Translations under genes and position numbers: made by a program
The notes under the pieces: generated by a model
What the model saw: the letters and a program-made list of their open reading frames with translations, nothing else
What the model was told of the DNA's origin: nothing
Database searches by the model: none
NCBI GenBank assembly: GCA_022827165.1
Contig: JAJDTN010000104.1
Span: 1-45,061 of the forward strand
Length of the DNA stretch: 45,061 bases
DNA from: Candidatus Latescibacterota bacterium
GTDB lineage: Bacteria > Latescibacterota > UBA2968 > UBA8231
Direction of reading: 5' to 3'
Shown: piece by piece, positions 38,767 to 45,061 of the stretch
Numbering within the stretch: position 1 is the stretch's first letter
Layout: each line of letters starts with the position of its first letter

Positions 38767-40447
38767 AGTCCGCCCGGGGGCGTCGTCCGTCCCCTTCCTT
38801 CGATACGGCGGGCTCCCGTGCTTGGTGGCGGTGCTTTTGGTCTCGACGCCCGGCCGCGGCGCCGTTCCAGCCGGTTATCTGCAGGATGCCGAGCCACCCC
38901 CGACGACGGGAATGCTCGGCTCCAGCATCACCGATGTCGTATGGAGCGGCCGCTACCTGTGGGTCTCCACGGAACGGGGCCTGGCCCGCCTGGATCCGTC
39001 CCGGGGGGACGGCCTCGAGGCCGGGCACTGGGTCACCTTCACCGAGGAGCACGGCCTGGGCCGGGGTGCGGTCAGCGCCCTGGCCGCCCACGGAGACACG
39101 GTCTGGGCGGCCACCCTCTTCGATTCCCTGACGGCGGGCAATCGCAGCCGGCAGGTCGGCAGCGGCATCTCCTGGTCCACCGACGCCGGCGCCAGGTGGC
39201 AGCGGATCTCCAACGAGGCCCTCTTCGACACCCTGCGCCCCGGATTCGAGGACGGCCCCTGGACACCGGTGGAGAACGCCTGCTTCGGGCTGGCCGTCGA
39301 GGGCGACACCGTGTGGGCCACGTTCTTCGCCGGCTCGGCGGTGCGCTCCATCGACTTCGGCCGCACTTGGGAGCGCGTGCTCCCGGGCGGGGCGGACCGC
39401 ATCGTCTACAACAACACCCGTTACCGGGTGCGCGTCGACAGCCTCGAGGACGCCGGTGCTGCCGAGGACGTCATCGCCCGGGCGCAGGCCGCAGCCGACA
39501 GTGTCGACGCCCTGAGTTATCTCCACCGCACCTTCTCCGTCGCCGCCTACGGCGACACCGTGTGGATCGGCACCGCCCTCGGCGTGGCCTCCAGCTTCGA
39601 CTTCGGCCGCACCTGGACCGTGCACCGGTCGCGGCGGGACGAGTCCGGCCAGGTTCTCCCGGGCCACCTCTCCGCCCACTGGGGGCTGGCGGTGGAGCGG
39701 CAGATCCGGCCCGACGGGAGATCCGTCGTCTGGGTCGGCACCGACGTCACCGACGAGCCGCCCGGGCAGGTCCGGGCCATCCACCGCACCGAGGACGACG
39801 GCGGCACCTGGACCTCCTCGGGTTCCACCTTCGCCTGGGATTTCGCCTTTGCCCCCGACTCTGTCTGGGCGGGCACCGAAGAGGGTCTGCTCCTGAGCCC
39901 GGACCACGGGGAGAGCTGGCTGGAGGTGCCGGTGCAGGACATCCTGAGCCAGGACCTCTTGAGGGCGCCCTTCATCGGGGTCGAGCGGTTCTCCCTGCCC
40001 GACGGGCGGATCGCCCTGTGGGCCGGGGCCGACAACGGCCTGGGCCGGTCCCTCGACGACGGCCGGACCTGGACGATCCTGAGCTTTCCGGTACGCGTGC
40101 GGGCCATCGACACCGGCCGGATGATCGACGGGGAAGGACTCGTCGACACCCGGGGGGCCAAGACCTATGCCGCCCCGAGCCCCTTCGCCCCGTCCCGCGG
40201 ACAGAGCTGCATGGTCGTGTACAGCCTGGCCGAGGCGGACGAGGTGAGCGTCGACATCTACGATTTCTCGAGCCGCAAGGTGCGCGCCCTCGTGGACGGC
40301 GAGAGCCGGCCCGGGGGGCGCCACCACCGCGAGCCCTGGGACGGCCTCGACGACGGCGGCGGCCAGGTGGCCAACGGCGTCTACTTCTTCCGCGTCGAGA
40401 CCGCCTCCGGCAGCCGGGCCTTCGGCAACGTGGTGGTCCTGGACTGA
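38759..40447 (+). CDS. exported Asp-box propeller with FlgD-like C-terminal domain
   Basis: A 562-residue secreted protein: signal segment at about residues 16-35, then a propeller with six Asp-box motifs of the form S-x-D-x-G-x-T-W, at about 140-147 (STDAGARW), 197-204 (SIDFGRTW), 279-286 (SFDFGRTW), 344-351 (TEDDGGTW), 380-387 (SPDHGESW) and 431-438 (SLDDGRTW). Repeated GDTVW strands lie between them. Residues about 480-562 are a FlgD-type Ig-like domain (VVYSLAEADEVSVDIYDF to NGVYFFRVETASG), like the C-terminal sorting-type modules of FCB bacteria. No sialidase arginine triad is evident, so it is more likely a binding protein. It overlaps the PHP gene by eight bases and the next start by TGATG. 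Confidence 0.85.
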   Translation: MPEVRPGASSVPFLRYGGLPCLVAVLLVSTPGRGAVPAGYLQDAEPPPTTGMLGSSITDVVWSGRYLWVSTERGLARLDPSRGDGLEAGHWVTFTEEHGLGRGAVSALAAHGDTVWAATLFDSLTAGNRSRQVGSGISWSTDAGARWQRISNEALFDTLRPGFEDGPWTPVENACFGLAVEGDTVWATFFAGSAVRSIDFGRTWERVLPGGADRIVYNNTRYRVRVDSLEDAGAAEDVIARAQAAADSVDALSYLHRTFSVAAYGDTVWIGTALGVASSFDFGRTWTVHRSRRDESGQVLPGHLSAHWGLAVERQIRPDGRSVVWVGTDVTDEPPGQVRAIHRTEDDGGTWTSSGSTFAWDFAFAPDSVWAGTEEGLLLSPDHGESWLEVPVQDILSQDLLRAPFIGVERFSLPDGRIALWAGADNGLGRSLDDGRTWTILSFPVRVRAIDTGRMIDGEGLVDTRGAKTYAAPSPFAPSRGQSCMVVYSLAEADEVSVDIYDFSSRKVRALVDGESRPGGRHHREPWDGLDDGGGQVANGVYFFRVETASGSRAFGNVVVLD

Positions 40448-41397
40448 TGCGGCGCGGCCTCGCCCTCGCGGCCCTGATCGTGTGGCAGGCGGCGTCTCCG
40501 GCCGCTGCCGGCCTCGGCGGCGCCTGGCTCGACACCGGCCTCGGCGCCCGGGCCCTCGGTCTGGGCGGCGCCCAGGCGGCCGCCGCCGAGGGGCCCGCCG
40601 CCGTGCTCTACAACCCCGCGGGACTGGCCACCTCGACCGGGAAGGGAATGCTGGCCTCGTACCAGCCCATGTCCCTCGACCGCACGCGGTCCGGACTGGC
40701 GGCGGCCATGAACCCGAGGGGAGACCTGGCCTTCGGCCTGGCCTGGCTGCACGCCGGGGTGGGCGGCCTGCGGGGGCGCAGCGGCTCGGGGGAGGCCACC
40801 GGCGACCTGGGGAGCGCCGCGGATGCCGTGATCTTCGGCCTCGGACTGCGTCCGTCGGCGACGCTGCAGATCGGCGCCAGCCTGAAGATCCTCCGGCACC
40901 GCATCGAGGTGCCGGTGAGCGGCGCCTCGACGGCCACCGGCCGCGGCGCCGACCTGGGGGTTCGCTGGAGCCTGTCCTCCCGCACCGCCCTCGGCGTGAC
41001 CGCCCGCAACCTGCTCGACAAGCTGTCGTGGACGGTGCAGCGGCCCTCCGACCAGACCAGCGTCACCGAGGAGGCCCTGCGATCGGCCCTCGCCGTGGGG
41101 GTCTCGCACGTCCTCCGCCAAGGGGCCATGGCCGCCGTGGAGGCGGAGGTCCTCGACCCGGCGGGGGACCGCGAGCTGCGCGGGCATCTCGGTCTCGAGT
41201 GGAGGCTGAGCGACCTGTTGACCCTGCGCGGCGGACTGCACCGCGCCGGCGCGGGAGAGGGCGCGGGACGGCCCGCCTTCGGCGTCACGGTGCGGCCCAT
41301 GCGCGTCGAAGCCTTCGAGGTCCACTACGCGTACGTGGCGGACGAGATCGGCGCCGGCGCCCGCACCGTCTTCACCCTTGCGGGTCAACTGCCATGA
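40447..41397 (+). CDS. PorV/PorQ-family outer-membrane protein, copy 1
   Basis: A 316-residue predicted outer-membrane barrel. A signal peptide (LALAALIVWQAASPAAA) is followed by the family N-terminus GLGARALGLGGAQAA and AVLYNPAGLA, as in PorV/PorQ and UPF0164 proteins. Alternating amphipathic strands then run to the C-terminus (for example ADLGVRWSLSSRTALGVTARN). PorV acts in the type IX secretion system as a shuttle for proteins with a C-terminal sorting domain. The ATG overlaps the stop of the propeller gene as TGATG, and the next gene overlaps this one by ATGA. Exact function here is inferred from family and context. Confidence 0.82.
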   Translation: MRRGLALAALIVWQAASPAAAGLGGAWLDTGLGARALGLGGAQAAAAEGPAAVLYNPAGLATSTGKGMLASYQPMSLDRTRSGLAAAMNPRGDLAFGLAWLHAGVGGLRGRSGSGEATGDLGSAADAVIFGLGLRPSATLQIGASLKILRHRIEVPVSGASTATGRGADLGVRWSLSSRTALGVTARNLLDKLSWTVQRPSDQTSVTEEALRSALAVGVSHVLRQGAMAAVEAEVLDPAGDRELRGHLGLEWRLSDLLTLRGGLHRAGAGEGAGRPAFGVTVRPMRVEAFEVHYAYVADEIGAGARTVFTLAGQLP

Positions 41398-42314
41398 AGG
41401 TCCGCGCGCCGGGGGGCGTGCGCAGGCCGGCGGCCTTCCGGCCGCGGCGGGTTCTGCCGGCGGTCCTGATCGCGGTCTGGGCCTGCTGGAGGCCCGGCGG
41501 CATCGACGCCGGCACCGGTCTCGGGTTCCTGCGTCAGGACGCCGGGGCCCGGTCCGCGGCCCTGGGGGGCGCGGCGACGGCCCTCGCCGATCCGTCGGCG
41601 GCCAGCCTCAACCCGGCGGCCCTGGCCCCGGGCGCGGCGGCCGTCCTCAGCCATACGGAGTGGATCGGCGGCATGCGCCACGAGCAGGCGGCGGCCTTGT
41701 GGACGCGAGCGGCGGGCGATGTGCTGGCTCTCGACGTGCGTCTGGCCCATGCGGCAGGGCTGGAGCGCCGTCTGGGCCCGACCCGGGACCCCCTGGGGGA
41801 GTTCGGCCTCTACGAGTGGACGGCGGGCGCCGCCTGGTCCCGCCCCTGGGGGGAACGCCTGCGGACGGGGATCGGCGCCAAGGTGGTGCGCCAGTCGATC
41901 GACGTGGAGGCTTCGGCGGGACTGGCCGCCGACCTGGGGCTGCTCTACGGGAGCGGCCCCTGGCGGCTCGGGGCGGCGGTGCGCAACCTGGGGCGGATGA
42001 ACGCCCTCGACCGGGAGGCCACCGAGCTGCCCTTGCAGGCCCGCCTCGGCGCGGCCCTGGCCCGGGGGGCCCTGACCGCCGCCGCCGACGTGGGCGCGAG
42101 CCGGGGCACCGGCGCGAGCCTGCACCTGGGGGCGGAGTGGCGTCTGTCGCCGCGCCTGGTGGTGCGCACCGGGTACGGCACTCCCGCCTCCGGGAGCCTG
42201 GCCTTCGGGCTGGGACTGACGGCCCGCCCCTGGCAGCTGGACTACGCCTTCCTGCCCATGGGGGACGGACTCGGTGCCGGCCACCGGGTGAGTCTGGTCA
42301 TGCGGGGGGCCTGA
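41394..42314 (+). CDS. PorV/PorQ-family outer-membrane protein, copy 2
   Basis: A 306-residue paralogue of the preceding barrel. The signal region is longer and basic (RRPAAFRPRRVLPAVLIAVWA). The mature start FLRQDAGARSAALGGAATA and SAASLNPAALAPGAAAVLSH matches the family motif, and the strands end at GHRVSLVMRG. The two copies share the N-terminal plug-like motif and layout but are clearly diverged in the barrel, so the duplication is old. The ATGA overlap with copy 1 and the 1-base gap to the metalloprotease gene show tight coupling. Confidence 0.82.
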   Translation: MKVRAPGGVRRPAAFRPRRVLPAVLIAVWACWRPGGIDAGTGLGFLRQDAGARSAALGGAATALADPSAASLNPAALAPGAAAVLSHTEWIGGMRHEQAAALWTRAAGDVLALDVRLAHAAGLERRLGPTRDPLGEFGLYEWTAGAAWSRPWGERLRTGIGAKVVRQSIDVEASAGLAADLGLLYGSGPWRLGAAVRNLGRMNALDREATELPLQARLGAALARGALTAAADVGASRGTGASLHLGAEWRLSPRLVVRTGYGTPASGSLAFGLGLTARPWQLDYAFLPMGDGLGAGHRVSLVMRGA

Positions 42315-42315
42315 G

Positions 42316-43359
42316 ATGAAGTGGTGGCGGAGGCAACGGCTGCCGCTCCGCCCGACGGAGCCCCTCGAGGACTGGGACGGCCCGTCTCCGTACTCACCCG
42401 GGTATGGCGTCGAGGGGGCCTGGTCCGAGGCCCGCCGCCCGCCGCCGTCCACGGCGCCGCGGCCCTCCACTCACCTGCTGCTGTTCCTGATGACCCTGTT
42501 CTCCATGATGGTGGCCGGCGCCATGCAGCAGGGCGTCGACCCCCTGATGGAGTTCGGCCAGCTCGTTCACCTCGTGGAGGGCTGGCCCTTCGCGGCCACC
42601 CTCCTCGGCATCCTGACGGTGCACGAGTTCGGCCACTACTTCGCCGCCCGCAGGTGGGGGGTGAAGGCCTCCCTGCCCTACTTCATCCCCCTTCCCTACC
42701 TGTCCCCGCTGGGCACCCTCGGCGCCGTGATCCGCATCCGCTCGCCGATCCCGCACAAGCGCGCCCTTCTCGACATCGGCGCCTCGGGCCCGCTGGCGGG
42801 TCTGGTCGTGGCCGTAGCCGCCTGCCTGGTGGGGCTGCCCATGTCCAAGGTGGTGGAGCCCGGCTACTTCCTGGAGCTGCCGGAGAGCATGCGGCCCGGG
42901 GTCCTGCAACTGGGCTCGCCGCTGTTGTTCGAGGGGCTCTCGGCGTGGCTGCTTCCGGCCGCCGAAGACAGCATCGTCCTCCTGAGCCCGGTCGCCTTCG
43001 CCGGGTGGGTGGGCCTGGTGATCACCGCCTTCAACCTGCTGCCCGTGGGCCAGCTCGACGGCGGACATATCGCCTACGCCCTCCTCGGCGACCGCCACCA
43101 CGCCGTCGGCCGGCTGTGCTTCGCCACCCTGCTGGCCATGGGCGTGTACGGGGTGATGTCGGTCTTCTGGGACCTGCCGCGGGGGTGGCCCGGGTGGCTG
43201 CTGATCGCCCTGCTGCTGGCCCTCGTCGGCCGCCGCCACCCGCCTCCGTACCATGCCGCGATCCCCCTCGACGGCCGCCGCCGGGCGATCGCGGTCCTGT
43301 GCTTCGTCCTCCTGGCCCTGTGCTTCACGCTGGTGCCGCTCTCCGAGATGGCGGGATGA
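42316..43359 (+). CDS. site-2-type membrane metalloprotease (M50 family)
   Basis: A 347-residue intramembrane zinc protease. After a 50-residue basic, Pro-rich cytoplasmic leader come hydrophobic segments, the zinc motif HEFGH (103-107), FIPLPYLSPLGTLGAVI, and the third ligand motif QLDGGH (Asp248) in NLLPVGQLDGGH. At least six hydrophobic helices are present; no PDZ domain is seen. It resembles the EGY1/sll0862-type M50 group. Because it lies inside an envelope operon, cleavage of a membrane-bound regulator or of an exported protein is plausible, but no partner is shown. Confidence 0.92.
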   Translation: MKWWRRQRLPLRPTEPLEDWDGPSPYSPGYGVEGAWSEARRPPPSTAPRPSTHLLLFLMTLFSMMVAGAMQQGVDPLMEFGQLVHLVEGWPFAATLLGILTVHEFGHYFAARRWGVKASLPYFIPLPYLSPLGTLGAVIRIRSPIPHKRALLDIGASGPLAGLVVAVAACLVGLPMSKVVEPGYFLELPESMRPGVLQLGSPLLFEGLSAWLLPAAEDSIVLLSPVAFAGWVGLVITAFNLLPVGQLDGGHIAYALLGDRHHAVGRLCFATLLAMGVYGVMSVFWDLPRGWPGWLLIALLLALVGRRHPPPYHAAIPLDGRRRAIAVLCFVLLALCFTLVPLSEMAG

Positions 43360-44114
43360 GATCGAGGCGCCGCCATCTGTTGCCCGCGGCCTTGTGGCTC
43401 CTGGCCGCCTGCGGACTCGAGGAGGGCGCGGAGGTCGAGTGCCGCTGCGCGGAGGACACCGACCTCACCGCCTTCCCGCGGTGCAGGGACGCCGCCATCG
43501 AGGCCGAAGCCGGTGCGTCGAGCCCGTTGTCGACGCGCCTGCCGGAGTGTCCGAGCGGCGATCTCCTCTTTCTTCGCGACCCGACCCTGTCGGAGGCGGT
43601 CGTCTTCAACCTCGAAGACTCCATCGAGGGCTTCAGCCCCACCCAGTACATGGACCAGCTCTCGGAGGACTTCCTCTTCGCGCCCGAGCTCGCCGGGGTG
43701 GAGCCCTTCGGGGAGGTCTTCGACCTGCCCCCCGGGTACCACCCCGACCCTCCCGACACCGACACCCTGTGGACCCGCGAGGACGAGCGCCGCTTCGCCT
43801 TCAACCTTCTCGACCGCAGCAACTTCCAGCGCATCAACATCAGCCGCTGGTTCGACGCCAACGAGGACGAGCAGAGGCTGTACCCGGACGATCCCCGGCT
43901 GGAGACGTATATTTTCCCCTACATCATCGACTTCACCACCCGGCCCGGCGAGGAGCAGGAGGCGCGCATCTTCGAGGTGCGCGGGCGCATGCAGATCGAC
44001 CTGGTGACGACGAGCGACGAGAACCCCGTCTGGTCCATCCGTCGCTGGCAGGACTTTCGCGAGCCGTCCTCCGAACGCACCCTCACCGAGTTGCGGGGCG
44101 AGTTCGCGCAGTAG
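43356..44114 (+). CDS. lipoprotein of unknown function, copy 1
   Basis: A 252-residue lipoprotein with signal MRSRRRHLLPAALWLLAAC and a lipobox LAAC. The mature part starts with a Cys-rich segment (ECRCAEDTDLTAFPRC), unusual for this window. The core VVFNLEDSIEGFSPTQYMDQ to WSIRRWQDFRE resembles the following lipoprotein and suggests a SnoaL/NTF2-like cone fold; this is judged by pattern only. The ATG overlaps the protease stop as ATGA. Confidence 0.85.
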   Translation: MRSRRRHLLPAALWLLAACGLEEGAEVECRCAEDTDLTAFPRCRDAAIEAEAGASSPLSTRLPECPSGDLLFLRDPTLSEAVVFNLEDSIEGFSPTQYMDQLSEDFLFAPELAGVEPFGEVFDLPPGYHPDPPDTDTLWTREDERRFAFNLLDRSNFQRINISRWFDANEDEQRLYPDDPRLETYIFPYIIDFTTRPGEEQEARIFEVRGRMQIDLVTTSDENPVWSIRRWQDFREPSSERTLTELRGEFAQ

Positions 44115-44129
44115 CAGGAGGGAAGACCC

Positions 44130-44783
44130 ATGCCACGCACAATCCCCATCGCCCTGGCCGGGCTGCTCCTGGCGGGCTGCAGCAACCCCTTCGCTCCCGA
44201 TGTGGAGAAGGTGACTCGCCGGGAACTGCCGCCCGCTCCCGAGGCGACCACGGCGCAGGTGGTGATGGACAACCTGGAGAGGGCCTTCAACGAGCGCGAC
44301 AAGGACCTCTACGAGTCTCTCCTCGACGACAACTTCTATTTCATGGAGGAGGACTGCAGGGGAGATCTCGTCTTCTTCTATGGCAAGGAGGAGGAGTTGC
44401 GGATCATGGGCCCCCGCGACGGCTCGTCCCAGGGGATCTTCGACAAATACCGAACCATCGAGTGGAAGTACCAACCCTCCCGCCGATATACGGAGCTGGG
44501 CATCGACTACCCTCTGAGCTTTGAGGGCGATCCCGACGGGCACCCCGACGAGGACTGGGAGGTCTTCCGCGGCCGGGTGGAGATCCTGCTCCTGGAGCGG
44601 CCGGACGAGGGCTACTTCGTCGACCAGGTGATGAGCTTCAAGATGCGCGAGGGCGACGACGGCCTCTGGCGCATCGTCCGCTGGAAGGACGATCCCCTCT
44701 CCACCGACTGCGGCGAGGGCGAGAGCACCAAGCCGGTGGGTGCCGCGTCCTGGTCCGCCGTAAAGGCAAAGCACGGGGGCTGA
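44130..44783 (+). CDS. lipoprotein of unknown function, copy 2
   Basis: A 217-residue lipoprotein with signal MPRTIPIALAGLLLAGC and lipobox LAGC. The core VVMDNLERAFNERDKDLYES, followed by LLDDNFYF and ending LWRIVRWKDD, parallels the preceding lipoprotein and the NTF2-like pattern of a first helix, strand and final Trp-rich strand. It starts 15 bases after the previous stop with GGAGG eight bases upstream. Confidence 0.88.
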   Translation: MPRTIPIALAGLLLAGCSNPFAPDVEKVTRRELPPAPEATTAQVVMDNLERAFNERDKDLYESLLDDNFYFMEEDCRGDLVFFYGKEEELRIMGPRDGSSQGIFDKYRTIEWKYQPSRRYTELGIDYPLSFEGDPDGHPDEDWEVFRGRVEILLLERPDEGYFVDQVMSFKMREGDDGLWRIVRWKDDPLSTDCGEGESTKPVGAASWSAVKAKHGG

Positions 44784-44813
44784 GCCGCCGGACTCCCGCC
44801 TCCCGGGGGACAC

Positions 44814-45061
44814 TTGATCCGCTGGTCTTCCCACATGGTGCGGCGCCGGCACCGGCCGCGGTGGCACCTCCTGTTCAGCATGGCCTGCCTGACCCTGTGC
44901 ACGGCCGCGGCGCTCTACCTCGGGCGCCCGGAGCCGCCGCCCCCGCCGCCCCCGCCTCCGCCGCCCCCGCCTACCGTGGACCCCGCCGCGTTCCCCGGGC
45001 GCATGCTCGCCGACGCCGATTCGGTGCTCGCCGACCTCGGCATCCCGGCGGGGCGGGTGCA
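44814..45061 (+). CDS. membrane-anchored protein with proline-rich linker (partial)
   Basis: The first 82 residues of a gene cut by the window end. A basic N-terminus (RRRHRPRW) and one hydrophobic helix (LLFSMACLTLCTAAALYLG) would place the N-terminus in the cytoplasm and the rest in the periplasm. A run of about twelve prolines then leads to PGRMLADADSVLADLGIPAG. The start may be TTG at 44814, with GGGGGA three bases upstream, or ATG at 44835. No family can be named from this fragment. Confidence 0.65.
   Translation, partial: MIRWSSHMVRRRHRPRWHLLFSMACLTLCTAAALYLGRPEPPPPPPPPPPPPPTVDPAAFPGRMLADADSVLADLGIPAGRV

Noticed and set aside
44930..44972. CCG/CCC repeat as a microsatellite
   Set aside because: It encodes the in-frame poly-proline linker of the partial membrane protein, so it is explained as coding sequence.

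Overview
The window is GC-rich bacterial DNA (roughly 70% GC by eye), densely coding, with many ATGA, GTGA and TGATG start/stop overlaps and frequent GTG or TTG starts. No tRNA, rRNA, CRISPR, insertion sequence or phage gene is visible. Two outer-membrane barrels of the PorV/PorQ type, a secreted propeller with a FlgD-like C-terminal Ig domain, a long SecA with an acidic N-proximal insertion, TolC/RND efflux genes and several lipoproteins indicate a Gram-negative (diderm) organism. The combination fits FCB-related lineages such as Krumholzibacteriota or Eisenbacteria. That placement is inference; no rRNA is present to confirm it.

Left third (1-18662, almost all minus strand). An RND efflux operon reads leftward from about 6.1 kb: a TetR-type regulator fused in frame to a TolC-type outer-membrane protein, then a periplasmic adaptor lipoprotein, then an RND permease cut by the window edge. 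A sigma70-like promoter overlapped by an inverted repeat lies just ahead of it. Next, also leftward, is gltB-gltD with a small SEC-C zinc-motif protein behind it, and a divergent Lrp/AsnC-type regulator (12970-13545) that is the natural candidate to control them. Then come an AzgA/PbuG-type purine permease, a short ribosome hibernation factor, an aldo/keto reductase, citrate synthase and ftsY.

Middle (18996-31809, plus strand). A secreted S55-type protein with its two catalytic halves in swapped order overlaps a propeller protein by ATGA. The riboflavin genes follow (ribD, ribE, ribBA, ribH) with nusB, then secA and a membrane GT2 glycosyltransferase. A strong intrinsic terminator lies between ribE and ribBA and abuts the ribBA start. 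The DHBP-synthase half of RibBA has lost several signature residues.

Right third (32128-45061). A lipoprotein (minus) diverges from purC (plus), each with its own recognisable promoter. Two small unknown proteins, a rhamnulokinase, a CocE-type hydrolase and a PHP-domain phosphoesterase follow. The last block, 38759-44783, is a tightly coupled cell-envelope operon: an Asp-box propeller with a FlgD-like tail, two tandem PorV/PorQ-type barrels, a site-2-type membrane metalloprotease and two related lipoproteins, ending in a partial membrane-anchored protein with a proline-rich linker. This block resembles a cargo-plus-shuttle export module and is, with the TetR-TolC fusion, the most interesting part of the window.
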